Shown here: positions 33,910 through 42,603 of the stretch, piece after piece
Numbering within the stretch: position 1 is the stretch's first letter
How the letters are laid out: every line of letters begins with the position of its first letter
Assembly: GCA_903930515.1 (NCBI GenBank)
Contig: CAIYYW010000313.1
Coordinates: 1-47,767, forward strand
Origin: an uncultured delta proteobacterium
GTDB lineage: Bacteria > RBG-13-61-14 > DRUE01
DNA: 47,767 bases
Direction of reading: 5' to 3'
Position numbers and translations under genes: made by a program
Notes under the pieces: model-generated
What the model was told of the DNA's origin: nothing
The model's input: the letters and a program-made list of their open reading frames with translations, nothing else
The model's database searches: none

Positions 33910-35343
33910 TTATTTTCTATTTTTCAATTGTAGATCAAACCCCGGGATCAGGGGCTGGTATGATTTCATTTCAAAAAAAACCACTGAGGACAGGAGCCAG
34001 AGGGAGACCAGGTTGGGCAGGGCCATCATTCCGTTGAGGATATCGCAGAGGTTCCAGACCAGGTCAATTTTAATGCTGGCGCCGACGACCAGGAACAGGC
34101 AGAAGGCGTAACGGTAAGGGACCACCGACTTTAGCCCGAACAGATAGGAGAAGGATCGGTCGCCGTAATAAGACCAGGAGATGGCGGTGGAATAGGCGAA
34201 CAGGATCACGCCGATGGTCACGACCAGTTTGCCGAGGAAGGCGGTATTGAGGACATTGCTCAGGGGGGCCAACCCTTGCGAAAAGGCGGCGGCGGTTAGT
34301 TCGGCTCCTCCGATGTGGGAGGGGCCGTGCCAGGCGCCGGTAAGCACCACCACCAGCCCGGTCATTGAACAGATCACCAGGGTGTCTATGAACGGCTCAA
34401 GCAAGGCGACATATCCCTCCCGGACCGGGTAGTTGGTCTTGGCGGTGGCGTGCGCGATCGGGGCGGAGCCCATTCCGCTTTCGTTGGAAAAAATTCCGCG
34501 CGCCACCCCCATCCGCATCGTGAAGATAAAGGCCGAGCCGAGGAATCCTCCCTTGGCCGCGGTGCCGGTAAAGGCGTCGTGGAAAATCTGGTAAAAGACC
34601 GAAGGAATTTTTCCCAGGTTGAGCAGGATGATCGCCATCGCCGCGATGATGTAGAAGACGCACATAAAGGGCACCAGTCTTCCGGTGACCTCCCCGATCC
34701 TTCTGATGCCTCCGATGATCACCAGACCGGTCATCAAGGCGATGATGACCCCCGCGCCTACCTTGACCAGGTCAAACCCTCCGACCGGGACGGCCTTGCC
34801 GACCAGGCAGGAAAAAGACCTTGCCATCTCCCCGGCCTGGGCCATACAGCCGACCCCGAACGCGGCCACGGAAGCGAAACCGGCGAAGGTCACTGCGAGC
34901 CATTTCCAATTTTTACCCAGGCCGTTCTCAATGTAATACATCGGCCCGCCGGAAACGGTCCCGTCCGGGTTGGTCTTGCGGAACTTGACCGCGAGCGTGC
35001 AACAGGTGAACTTGGTGGCCATCCCGAGCGCGGCCGTGACCCACATCCAGAACAGCGCGCCCGGACCGCCCTTCTGGATGGCGATCGCCACGCCCGCGAT
35101 ATTGCCGATCCCGACCGTGGCCGAGAGCGCGGTGGAAAGCGCCTGGAAATGCTTGAGGTCTCCGGGATCGTCGGGGTTGTCATATTTGCCCGCGGTGAGC
35201 TTGACCCCGTGCCCGAAGCCGAAGATCTGGACCAGCCGCATCCGGATGGTGAGATAGACCCCGGTCCCGAGCAAAAGCGTGACCAGGACATAGCTCCAGA
35301 GGAAATCGTCAACTTGAGAAAGCAACTGATTGAAAATTTCCAT
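33910..35343 (-). CDS. alsT: Sodium:alanine/glycine symporter (AGCS family)
   Basis: This 477-residue integral membrane protein takes up alanine or glycine with Na+. The family hallmark is LSATVGIGNIAGVAIAIQKGGPGALFWMWVTA near the N-terminus (conserved GIGNIAG and GGPGALFW). About 10-11 hydrophobic helices follow, with NESGMGSAPIAHATAKT and the later TGAW segment typical of AGCS carriers. It is monocistronic. The leader upstream of the ATG has TATGAT and TACTGT boxes about 15-25 bp away but no ribosome-binding site. It fits an organism living on amino acids. The paralogue name (alsT/dagA/agcS) is not settled by sequence. Confidence 0.93.
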   Translation of the reverse strand: MEIFNQLLSQVDDFLWSYVLVTLLLGTGVYLTIRMRLVQIFGFGHGVKLTAGKYDNPDDPGDLKHFQALSTALSATVGIGNIAGVAIAIQKGGPGALFWMWVTAALGMATKFTCCTLAVKFRKTNPDGTVSGGPMYYIENGLGKNWKWLAVTFAGFASVAAFGVGCMAQAGEMARSFSCLVGKAVPVGGFDLVKVGAGVIIALMTGLVIIGGIRRIGEVTGRLVPFMCVFYIIAAMAIILLNLGKIPSVFYQIFHDAFTGTAAKGGFLGSAFIFTMRMGVARGIFSNESGMGSAPIAHATAKTNYPVREGYVALLEPFIDTLVICSMTGLVVVLTGAWHGPSHIGGAELTAAAFSQGLAPLSNVLNTAFLGKLVVTIGVILFAYSTAISWSYYGDRSFSYLFGLKSVVPYRYAFCLFLVVGASIKIDLVWNLCDILNGMMALPNLVSLWLLSSVVFFEMKSYQPLIPGFDLQLKNRK

Positions 35344-35419
35344 TTTGGCGGCAATACAGTATCATAATCAAGCCTCAGGCTCAAGCGTCAATTTTTTCCG
35401 TTTCCGCCTCCCCCTTGAC

Positions 35420-35448
35420 TTGAAATTTCCCTCCAAAAATTTTAAACT
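35420..35448 (+). promoter_or_regulatory. Upstream dnaB promoter candidate with palindrome at +1
   Basis: TTGAAA (35420-35425), 17-bp spacer, TAAACT (35443-35448). A perfect odd palindrome CCGGGG-T-CCCCGG (35449-35461) starts right after the -10, at the expected transcription start, where a bound repressor would block initiation. Confidence 0.4.
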
Positions 35449-35503
35449 CCGGGGTCCCCGGATGCCAATGGATTTCGCTTGCGGGCTAAAAAATAATTTT
35501 TAC

Positions 35504-35532
35504 TTGACGGGGTTTAGGGATCCGGCTAATCT
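35504..35532 (+). promoter_or_regulatory. Proximal dnaB promoter candidate
   Basis: TTGACG (35504-35509), 17-bp spacer, TAATCT (35527-35532), giving a short leader with AGGGGGA before the dnaB ATG at 35554. Confidence 0.5.
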
Positions 35533-35553
35533 CGGGGGTTGCCAGGGGGAAAA

Positions 35554-36990
35554 ATGGATCGGACTTTGCCACATAATCTGGAAGCCGAACGGGCAGTGCT
35601 GGGGGCGCTGCTGTTGGACCCGCGCGCCTTTGATCTGGTGCTGGAGATCATCGGCCCGGACGATTTTTATTCGGAGGCGCACCGTCATATCTATCAGTCA
35701 ATGGTTGATCTGGAATCCAAGGGCGTGGTGATAGATTTGATCAGCCTGGTGGATAATTTGAAGGGCCGGGGGTCGCTGGAGAAGGTGGGCGGGGAAGTGG
35801 TGGTGGGGAGCCTGGCGGACGGGGTGGCCAGCGCGGTCGGGATTGAGCATTGGGCCAAGCTGGTGCGGGAGAAGGCCCTGCTCCGGAGGGTGATCAACGA
35901 GGCGGCGCAGGTGATGGAAGAGGCCTACGGAGAGCCGGAGGATGTGGATCTGTTTATGGATTACGCCGAGAACCGGTTCCTGGAAATATCCTCCAAGCAC
36001 ACCGAGCAGAAATTTGTGGCGCTCCGGGAGCTGATGAAAAAAGGGATTGAGATGCTCCAGGAGATCGCGCAACGGAAGCAGCTTCTGACCGGGGTGTCCA
36101 GCGGATACAGCGAGTTGGACAAATATACCTCCGGGTTCCAGAAGCAGGAGCTGATCATCATCGCCGGCCGGCCCTCAATGGGCAAGAGCGCGCTGGCTTT
36201 GAATATGGCCAGGAACGCCGCGGTGGATTACGGGAAGACCGTGGTTTTTTTCAGTCTGGAGATGGGTTGGGAACAACTCCTGATCCGGTTGATGTCCGCG
36301 GAAACCAAGATTGACCAGAACAGTCTCCGGACCGGATTCTTCAAGCCCTTTTGGGAAAAGGTGATCAAGGCCGCGGGTAAACTTAGTCCGGCCAAGCTCT
36401 TGATTGACGATTCCAGCGCGCTCTCGGTGATTGAGATGAAGAGCCGGGCACGGAGGATCAAGGCGGAGTTCGGGAGCCTGGACCTGGTGGTGGTTGACTA
36501 TCTGCAATTGATCAGCCCGGCCCTATTCGGCGGCAAGCGCAGGTCTTCCAGCCGGGAGCAGGAAGTGAGCGAGATCAGCCGGTCGCTCAAGGCGATGGCC
36601 AAGGAGCTGAAGGTGCCGGTGATCGCCCTGAGCCAGTTGAACCGACAGGTGGAACACCGGGACGATAAAAGGCCGAGGCTCGCGGACTTGCGCGAGAGCG
36701 GCGCGATTGAGCAGGACTCGGATGTGATTATCTTCGTGCACCGGCCCGGGATGTTCTCGGCGCAGCCGGAGCGGAAGGAGAGCCGTCCCGGCGAGCAGTT
36801 CAACCCCTATGCCACTCCCGAGGAGGGAATGGACCGGAACATCACCGACGACCGCCTGACCGAGATCATCATCGGCAAGCAGCGGAACGGCCCGACCGGG
36901 ATTATCATGATGCAGTTCTTAAAGGAGTACGCGATCTTTGAGAGCCAGGACACCAGATACGACCGGGAGAAGATGCCGGAGACGACTTGA
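35554..36990 (+). CDS. dnaB: Replicative DNA helicase
   Basis: The hexameric DnaB helicase unwinds DNA at the fork. The N-terminal domain opens MDRTLPHNLEAERAVLGALL. The RecA-like domain has Walker A GRPSMGKSAL, Walker B LVVVDYLQLI, the FFSLEMGWEQLLIR segment and the LSQLNRQVEHR motif with ADLRESGAIEQDSDVI. The ATG at 35554 follows AGGGGGA and gives 478 residues. There is no intein. The common partner rplI is absent, and the gene appears alone with its own promoters. Confidence 0.97.
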   Translation: MDRTLPHNLEAERAVLGALLLDPRAFDLVLEIIGPDDFYSEAHRHIYQSMVDLESKGVVIDLISLVDNLKGRGSLEKVGGEVVVGSLADGVASAVGIEHWAKLVREKALLRRVINEAAQVMEEAYGEPEDVDLFMDYAENRFLEISSKHTEQKFVALRELMKKGIEMLQEIAQRKQLLTGVSSGYSELDKYTSGFQKQELIIIAGRPSMGKSALALNMARNAAVDYGKTVVFFSLEMGWEQLLIRLMSAETKIDQNSLRTGFFKPFWEKVIKAAGKLSPAKLLIDDSSALSVIEMKSRARRIKAEFGSLDLVVVDYLQLISPALFGGKRRSSSREQEVSEISRSLKAMAKELKVPVIALSQLNRQVEHRDDKRPRLADLRESGAIEQDSDVIIFVHRPGMFSAQPERKESRPGEQFNPYATPEEGMDRNITDDRLTEIIIGKQRNGPTGIIMMQFLKEYAIFESQDTRYDREKMPETT

Positions 36991-37031
36991 GCGTTTGATT
37001 GAGGAGCGGGACCGGGCCGCGGATCATAAAT

Positions 37032-37060
37032 TTGATCATTCCCGGGAAAGATGATATAAG
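37032..37060 (+). promoter_or_regulatory. Promoter of the metallophosphoesterase operon
   Basis: TTGATC (37032-37037), 17-bp spacer, TATAAG (37055-37060). The leader of about 27 nt ends in AAGGAGGAGG before the ATG at 37094. Confidence 0.55.
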
Positions 37061-37093
37061 AATAGTTTTGAGCCTTCAGACAAGGAGGAGGAA

Positions 37094-37951
37094 ATGAAAA
37101 GGATTAAAATAGCATCTCTGGCCGGGACGGTTTTTCTCTGGGTTTTCGTCTCCTGCGGCACGGACCTGAATCTCAGCCCGAGCGCGGTCCCCGACCGGTT
37201 CAATGAGAGCATAGATGGTAAAACCAAACCGATCATCCTGCCCAGGGACAAGGACCCGCAACATTTCAATTTCGTCTGGCTGACCGATATGCACATCCGG
37301 ACGGACCGGAAGGATTATATGCCCGAGTTGGGCAATATCACCGAGCATAATCGCTCCCGGTTCATTATTACCTCCGGAGACCTGACCGACGGCGGCGAGC
37401 GGGCCCAATACAATCATATCCTGGTTGAGGAAAGCCAGGACCTGAAAGTGCCGCTTTACTCCGCGCTGGGAAACCACGACCTTTTTGGAGACGGCTGGGA
37501 GGAGTTCAAGGACAAGATCGGCCCGAGCACGGCCTCTGTCAAATACGGCAACAGCCAGTTGATCATTCTGGATACCGCCACCTGCGAGGTGGGAAGGGAT
37601 CAGATGGACTGGCTCAGTGACACCCTCCATCATTCCACCGCCAAGCATAAGTTCATCTTCACCCATTTCTGCCTCTACAATAAAGTGGCGGAACTCCCGA
37701 TCATCCTCTGCGACCCCGACGAGCGCTTTGAGTTGATCGGCCTGCTCAAGAAATACCAGGTGGACTTCTACCTCTGCGGACACGGTCATTACGCGGAGGA
37801 GGTCAAAATCGGAGACACCATCCAGATCCAGGGAGCCACCGCCAGCGCCTGGAACAACCCGGTGAACTCAAAACCGGAGTATTATGTTTTCACCATTGAC
37901 GGCAACCAGGTGGACTACGACAAGGAATATTTTGAAGATATAGATTTTTAA
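37094..37951 (+). CDS. Metallophosphoesterase lipoprotein
   Basis: This 285-residue calcineurin-like phosphoesterase is exported as a lipoprotein (signal ending FLWVFVSCG). The dimetal motifs appear in order: WLTDMHI (DxH), TSGDLTDGG (GDxxD), ALGNHDLFGDG (GNHD), FTHFCLYNK and CGHGHYAEE (GHxH). The substrate may be a phosphodiester, nucleotide or lipid. It has a strong ribosome-binding site, and a barrel-like protein follows after 19 bp. Surface or periplasmic phosphate scavenging is a reasonable inference. Confidence 0.88.
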   Translation: MKRIKIASLAGTVFLWVFVSCGTDLNLSPSAVPDRFNESIDGKTKPIILPRDKDPQHFNFVWLTDMHIRTDRKDYMPELGNITEHNRSRFIITSGDLTDGGERAQYNHILVEESQDLKVPLYSALGNHDLFGDGWEEFKDKIGPSTASVKYGNSQLIILDTATCEVGRDQMDWLSDTLHHSTAKHKFIFTHFCLYNKVAELPIILCDPDERFELIGLLKKYQVDFYLCGHGHYAEEVKIGDTIQIQGATASAWNNPVNSKPEYYVFTIDGNQVDYDKEYFEDIDF

Positions 37952-37970
37952 ATAAACAAGGAGCGGCGAG

Positions 37971-38741
37971 ATGAAAAAAAATCTTATCGGTTTGGTGATT
38001 TTGATCCTGGTCGCGGTTTCCGCAAAGGCGCAAGAGCAGACGGGCGCAGGGGCGCCTGCGAAAAATCCCGAGTGGGGCTATCAGTTCAAAGGGATTGATT
38101 ACAATTATGTTATCCGAACCTCCGCCAGCCTGAGCGATACCGACATCCAGCTCTCCAGCGACTACAGCTTTCATCCCACCTGGGTCAACCTCACCCCCGG
38201 GATTGAAATGGATTTTTCCAACCCCGGTCTCACCCGCTATTTCCTCCAGGAGCGGATCAACCTCTCCAAATACAACTCGGTGGTGGCAAGGATGAATCAC
38301 CTGCAATACGAGAGATGGGAAGTGGGAGCCAATTTCGTCAACCTGTATTTCCAGCAAATCCGCCCCAACCTGAGCTGGGCCTTGGGCGCCGTTTATATCG
38401 CGCAGTTATTGGATGATTGGAGGAATCCTCTCAATTTTAACGACGACCTCTATCAGCTCCGCATGCTTTATCAGGTCGGATACACCTGGAGGTTTCGCCA
38501 AAATAAGATTGACTTCAGCATCGGCGCGGAAAATTTCACCCCCTATGAAAATTACGGATACGACCAGCTCGGCCCATACTTCCAACTCGGCTATCAGATC
38601 TCCCAACGAACCCATCTCGCCGCGATGGCCGATATGAGAATGGTCGGCTTGGGAACCGCCCTCCCTCACCTGGAACGCGAAACCTATTCGCTGATGATTG
38701 ACTGGAGAAATTTGCCCAAAAAACCCAAAACCGCCCAATAG
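37971..38741 (+). CDS. Predicted outer-membrane beta-barrel protein
   Basis: This 256-residue protein has a signal peptide (MKKNLIGLVILILVAVSAKA) and then alternating hydrophobic/aromatic strands typical of a small barrel: WVNLTPGIEMDFS, VGANFVNLYFQQI, LSWALGAVYIAQLL, MLYQVGYTWRF, IDFSIGAENFTPY and LGPYFQLGYQIS, ending with SLMIDWRNL. I recognise no named family. It is co-transcribed with the metallophosphoesterase lipoprotein (19-bp gap, AAGGAG ribosome-binding site), which suggests a paired envelope function. Confidence 0.75.
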   Translation: MKKNLIGLVILILVAVSAKAQEQTGAGAPAKNPEWGYQFKGIDYNYVIRTSASLSDTDIQLSSDYSFHPTWVNLTPGIEMDFSNPGLTRYFLQERINLSKYNSVVARMNHLQYERWEVGANFVNLYFQQIRPNLSWALGAVYIAQLLDDWRNPLNFNDDLYQLRMLYQVGYTWRFRQNKIDFSIGAENFTPYENYGYDQLGPYFQLGYQISQRTHLAAMADMRMVGLGTALPHLERETYSLMIDWRNLPKKPKTAQ

Positions 38742-38744
38742 AGA

Positions 38745-38772
38745 GAAACCAGGAACGGGAAACCAGGAACGA
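38745..38772. repeat. Heptad array GAAACCA/GGAACGG x4
   Basis: Four successive 7-mers GAAACCA, GGAACGG, GAAACCA, GGAACGA begin 4 nt after the stop codon of the barrel gene; the 14-bp unit is duplicated with one change. The array is related in inverse orientation to 10675-10716. Confidence 0.6.
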
Positions 38773-38852
38773 CGGACAAACCGCGGCCTCGCCCGGATGT
38801 TTGTTTGGGGACAAGCCCGGGGCATAAAACATCAGCGCTGAAAATTTCAGCC

Positions 38853-38873
38853 GGGCGGCACAAATTTCCGCCC
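38853..38873. terminator. Hairpin between convergent barrel gene and argS
   Basis: GGGCGG (38853-38858) pairs with CCGCCC (38868-38873) around a 9-nt A/T-rich loop. A perfect odd palindrome GCTGAAA-A-TTTCAGC (38837-38851) lies next to it. There is no T-tract; it is probably bidirectional. Confidence 0.35.
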
Positions 38874-38943
38874 AATCCGATCACCCGATCAACTTATCCC
38901 GAATCCCGGTTCCCCTGGTTGCTCGTTTGCCGTCGCTCTCATT

Positions 38944-40656
38944 CTACATTCGTTCCAGCGGCTTCACTCCCAGCAGGGTCAATCCCCGGGCCAATACTTC
39001 TCGGGTGGAATCCACCAGGAGTAACCTTGGGGCCTCGCTATCTCCGGACCCGAGCACGCGGTGGTGGTTGTAAAATTGATTGAAGGCGCCGGTCAATTCA
39101 AAGAGATAGTTGCAGATGATAAAGGGCTCGTATTCGCGCCTGGCGAGTTGGACGATTTCCGGGAATAATGACAGCTTCTTGAGCAACTCCCTGGTCTCGG
39201 GCTCGGAAAGAAAATTGAAATCAACCTCAGGACCGGGCGGTTTCCCGGCTTTTCTCAGGATGCCAAAAATACGCGCGTGGGTATATTGGAGATAGGGCCC
39301 GGTCTCGCCGTCGAAATTCAAGACCTGGTCCCAGTCAAAGCTCAGGTCCCGCTCGCGGCGGTTCTTGAAGTCATTGACCAGCAGGGCGCTGATCCCGATC
39401 TGCTCGGCCAGTTGGTCCTGGTCAACCCCCGGACTGAGCTTTCCGGCCTGGATATTCTCGGCGATTTTTTCCCGCGCCCTATCCTTGGCCTCGTCCAGCA
39501 CCTGTTCCAGGAACACCACTGCTCCTTTCCTGGTGCTCAATCCCTGGATATGCCCGAACTTGATATGATGGAGACGGTCGGTCCAGGGATACCCCATCTT
39601 CTTGAGCAAGAGGAATAACTGCCGGAAATGCAGCTCCTGCGGACGGCCCACCACATATAAGATTTCCTCCGGCTCAAATTTCTCAAACCGGTAAATCGCC
39701 GCGGCCAAATCCCGGGTGGCGTAAAGGGTTGCCCCGTCCGATTTCCTCAGTAAAACCGGGGGCAAGTCCTCCGCCACCCTCACCATTTCCACATTGTCCT
39801 CGCCGGTCTCCAGCAGACGCGCGTCCCGGAGTTGATCCAGCGCCGGCCCCATCTTGTCGTTATAGAAACTTTCTCCCCAGTAATAATCAAACTCTATCCC
39901 GAGCCGGCCGTAAACCTTCTTGAACTCCTCCAAACTCAAGTTCCGGAACCGCTCCCAGAGCTGATAGGTCTCCGGGTCCCCGGCCTCCAGCTTCTTGAAC
40001 CATCCCCGCGCTTCTTCCTGATACGCCGGATTTTCAGAGGCCTGCTTATTATAATTTATGTAGAGCTGGAGCAAATACCCGATCGGCTGTCGCTTAAGCT
40101 CATCCTCGTTCCGGTCCTTGCTCCAGGCCGAAAGCACCATCCCGAACTGGGTGCCCCAGTCGCCCAGATGGTTGATCCGGATCGGAAGGTATCCCAGGAA
40201 CTGATAGATCCGGGCCAAAGATTCTCCGATGATGGTTGAGCGGAGATGCCCGATATGGAAGGGCTTGGCGATATTGGGGGAAGAGTAATCAATCACCACT
40301 GTTTTTCCCTTGCCGGAATCAGCGGCGCCGTATTGATTTTTTTCCAGGAAAATTTTCCGCAGCAGCTTGCCGGAAAAAACCGGCAGGTCCAGGAAAAAAT
40401 TCAGATATGGGCCGTTGGGCTCGGCCCGGGAAAAAAGGGTTCCGGACAAATCCAAATCTCGCGCCAGGTCGCCGGCGATTTTGGCGGGGCTGGACTTTTG
40501 GGCTTTGCCCAGATCAAAACAGGGGAAGGCCAGGTCGCCCATTTCCGGGCGGCGCGGGGTTTCAAACAATTGCAGCGCCCGTTCCTTTTCCAGGCCGGTC
40601 CGATCCGCGAGCAATTTGGCGAGTCCGGCCTTGGCTTCCCGTAGCATCGCTTGCAT
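38944..40656 (-). CDS. argS: Arginyl-tRNA synthetase
   Basis: This 570-residue class I synthetase has an N-terminal Add1-like domain, the HIGH motif YSSPNIAKPFHIGHLRSTII, QFGMVLSAW, and the KMSK-equivalent GLSTRKGAVVFLEQVLDEA. The C-terminal DALR anticodon-binding domain is clear (LQYTHARIFGILRKAG and the late RLLLVDSTREVLARGLTLLGV). Start is uncertain: ATG at 40656 or, nine bases later, at 40647. A TACTAT box ends 7 nt before the second, which suggests a leaderless start there. It is divergent from the PilZ gene. Confidence 0.95.
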   Translation of the reverse strand: MQAMLREAKAGLAKLLADRTGLEKERALQLFETPRRPEMGDLAFPCFDLGKAQKSSPAKIAGDLARDLDLSGTLFSRAEPNGPYLNFFLDLPVFSGKLLRKIFLEKNQYGAADSGKGKTVVIDYSSPNIAKPFHIGHLRSTIIGESLARIYQFLGYLPIRINHLGDWGTQFGMVLSAWSKDRNEDELKRQPIGYLLQLYINYNKQASENPAYQEEARGWFKKLEAGDPETYQLWERFRNLSLEEFKKVYGRLGIEFDYYWGESFYNDKMGPALDQLRDARLLETGEDNVEMVRVAEDLPPVLLRKSDGATLYATRDLAAAIYRFEKFEPEEILYVVGRPQELHFRQLFLLLKKMGYPWTDRLHHIKFGHIQGLSTRKGAVVFLEQVLDEAKDRAREKIAENIQAGKLSPGVDQDQLAEQIGISALLVNDFKNRRERDLSFDWDQVLNFDGETGPYLQYTHARIFGILRKAGKPPGPEVDFNFLSEPETRELLKKLSLFPEIVQLARREYEPFIICNYLFELTGAFNQFYNHHRVLGSGDSEAPRLLLVDSTREVLARGLTLLGVKPLERM

Positions 40657-40707
40657 AGTATCTGATTTGGTTGGTTTTGCAAAAGCAAGAAAGCAAGATA
40701 ATATAAT
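40655..40707. promoter_or_regulatory. Divergent promoter region argS / PilZ
   Basis: On the minus strand TTGCAA (40677-40682) and TACTAT (40655-40660) are 16 bp apart, ending 7 nt before the argS ATG at 40647. On the plus strand GATAAT (40697-40702) lies 8 nt, and TATAAT (40702-40707) 3 nt, before the PilZ ATG at 40711. Neither gene has a Shine-Dalgarno sequence, and both promoters share about 54 bp. Confidence 0.45.
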
Positions 40708-40710
40708 AAG

Positions 40711-41091
40711 ATGGATCGGAAACCGGCCGACTGGCAGGGCAGGGAAAAGAGAAGGCATCCGCGCAAGGGGGTGTGGCTGGAGATTTATTACGAGCAGATG
40801 GGGGATTTCTTCAATGATTACGCGGTCAACCTGAGCCGGGGCGGATTGTTCATCAACACCCTCCGGCCGATCCCGATCGGGACCGAGATCAAACTCCGGT
40901 TCGCGGTTCCGGACAAGAGGGACGCGGTGGAAACTTCGGGAAGAGTGGTCCGGATCGTTGACCGGAACGATTCCAGCGGACATCCGCCCGGAATCGGGAT
41001 TGAATTCAACGCGCTTTCCGAACGCGATATCGTCCTGATCAACAGTTTGTGGGAAGATAGTTTGAAAGAAGCGGGAGGGAGAAGGAACTGA
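40711..41091 (+). CDS. PilZ-domain protein
   Basis: This 126-residue single-domain PilZ protein has both c-di-GMP-binding motifs: RxxxR in EKRRHPRKG (about residues 14-18) and NxSxxG in VNLSRGGLFI. It would sense cyclic-di-GMP and change motility, adhesion or secretion through a partner. It is followed after one base by a zinc-ribbon membrane protein, suggesting a two-gene unit. It has no Shine-Dalgarno sequence. Confidence 0.88.
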   Translation: MDRKPADWQGREKRRHPRKGVWLEIYYEQMGDFFNDYAVNLSRGGLFINTLRPIPIGTEIKLRFAVPDKRDAVETSGRVVRIVDRNDSSGHPPGIGIEFNALSERDIVLINSLWEDSLKEAGGRRN

Positions 41092-41092
41092 A

Positions 41093-41644
41093 TTGAAGCG
41101 TTGCCCCAAATGCAAGATGGTGCACTCGGACGCGGACTATTTCTGCCGGAGATGCAATGTAGACCTGGCCACCGGAGAGCCGGCGCCGCTCCGGGCTATC
41201 CGCAAAAAATCTGGGGAGGAAGTCCTGCGGGAAAGAATCCGGAATTCCGGAAACCTGGTGAAGAGGCCTTTGGCCTTTCTCAATAAAACCGCGGCCAAAA
41301 TCCTGGCCAAGTTCCCGGCTCCCAAGCTGGAGCCCAAGGAGTCCGAGCAGGTGAATGCCCTGATCTATTGTATGAGCTGCGGGGGAGAGATGAAGCCGGC
41401 CGCGGTGCCGTATTACGCCGGCTGGATGATCTATCCCTTCCTGGCCCTGGCCGCGATCCTGTTCGGACTGAGCTTTATCTTCCGGGCTTTGATCATCCCC
41501 GGGATTTTGAGCGTGGCCGCTTTTGTGGTTTACCTGCGCCTGCGCGAGGAACTCTGGCTCTGCGGCGAATGCGGGAGCTATCACAAGCGGAGGAAGAAGA
41601 AGCCGAAGCCTGCTGGTCAGGGGACTGAAATCCGCCCGGCCTGA
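41093..41644 (+). CDS. Double zinc-ribbon membrane protein
   Basis: This 183-residue protein of unknown function has an N-terminal zinc ribbon CPKCKMVHSDADYFCRRC, a Lys-rich linker, a half ribbon YCMSCGGEM, two membrane segments (about residues 115-150) and a closing LCGECGSY that could complete the second zinc site across the membrane hairpin, followed by a Lys-rich tail. The TTG start at 41093 is one base after the PilZ stop, so translation is probably coupled. The 3' end overlaps the convergent Fn3 lipoprotein gene by 28 bp. Confidence 0.75.
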   Translation: MKRCPKCKMVHSDADYFCRRCNVDLATGEPAPLRAIRKKSGEEVLRERIRNSGNLVKRPLAFLNKTAAKILAKFPAPKLEPKESEQVNALIYCMSCGGEMKPAAVPYYAGWMIYPFLALAAILFGLSFIFRALIIPGILSVAAFVVYLRLREELWLCGECGSYHKRRKKKPKPAGQGTEIRPA

Positions 41645-42603
41645 GACCGTGGTCCCTGGTTTTTGCTCGGAGCGTTGTCCAGCGCGGAGACCGCGTATTC
41701 AAAACCGCCCTTAAGCTTTTTGGCCTGCCGGTCAAAATATTGATTGTCTTTGATCGGTTCCGGCGTGAGCTGGTTCCAGGCATCGGCGCCCGGCCGTTTC
41801 CGATAGACCAGATACCCGAGCAGGTCCGGCTCCGGGGAATTGAACCACCTGAGCAATACCCCCTGGTCCGTAAGCGTCACCGCCAGCCCGCGCGTCCGTG
41901 CCGGGGGGATTAAGTCAACCGGAGTCGCCGACAACGCGGCGCAGGCGCTCTCCAGCTGCGGATAGTTCTTCTGGAGCAGGTCCGAGCGCAGGCAATAAAA
42001 ATATTCCTTCCCATTGTCCAGGCCCGCATCCGGGTATTTGTCCTCCGAGACCGGGCCGGGATTGATCGGCCGCCCCAAAAATTGGTCCGCCTGCGTGGAG
42101 CGATAAATATTGTAAGCGAGTCCCGGAGCCGCGCTCCAGGACAGGTCCACGAATTTATCCCCGGGCCGGGCCTGGAAATTTTCAGGCGCGGATGGGATCA
42201 GAGGCACATTGATCCAGGCGGTTTTGCCCGGCTCTCCCGCGAACCCGGATTGGGACACCCCGATCACGGCGTAGCCATATTCAAACCCGGCCTGGAGAGT
42301 GCAGTCCTGCAAACCAACCTCTTTGCCCGAAGTCTCAAAAACCTTTTCCATCCCTTGCCCGGCCGCATCCCCGCCCGCCTGTTCGGTCCGCTCGATCCGG
42401 TATTTGTCCGGCAATTCCAGCCCCGGATACTTCCAGCTTAATTCCGCGCACCGGTCCCGCGCCATAACCTTAAAGTCTTTCACCGCCGGCGGGAATATTT
42501 TTTCCGGAGGCGCCGGCGGCTTCTTGATCCCGCAGGAAAAGAAAAAAAACAGGGCGGCCGCCGGGAGCAATATTTTTCCGAAATCAGCCGGGGCAATTTT
42601 CAT
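41617..42603 (-). CDS. Fibronectin type III lipoprotein
   Basis: This 328-residue lipoprotein has a signal ending AALFFFFSCG and then KKPPAPPEKIFPP. About three Fn3-like domains follow, recognisable by repeated W...Y core patterns: AELSWKYPGLELPDKYRIERTEQ, VDLSWSAAPGLAYNIYRST and VLLRWFNSPEPDLLGYLVYRK (domain cores only). It is likely periplasmic-facing and structural, or binds other envelope proteins. Its ATG overlaps the argH stop by 4 nt; lipoprotein genes next to argH or lysA are common. Confidence 0.82.
   Translation of the reverse strand: MKIAPADFGKILLPAAALFFFFSCGIKKPPAPPEKIFPPAVKDFKVMARDRCAELSWKYPGLELPDKYRIERTEQAGGDAAGQGMEKVFETSGKEVGLQDCTLQAGFEYGYAVIGVSQSGFAGEPGKTAWINVPLIPSAPENFQARPGDKFVDLSWSAAPGLAYNIYRSTQADQFLGRPINPGPVSEDKYPDAGLDNGKEYFYCLRSDLLQKNYPQLESACAALSATPVDLIPPARTRGLAVTLTDQGVLLRWFNSPEPDLLGYLVYRKRPGADAWNQLTPEPIKDNQYFDRQAKKLKGGFEYAVSALDNAPSKNQGPRSQAGRISVP

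Noticed and set aside
34450-35367. 305-codon plus-strand frame opposite the symporter
   Set aside because: Low-complexity Asp/Arg/Gly-rich translation expected from the complement of a membrane protein gene.
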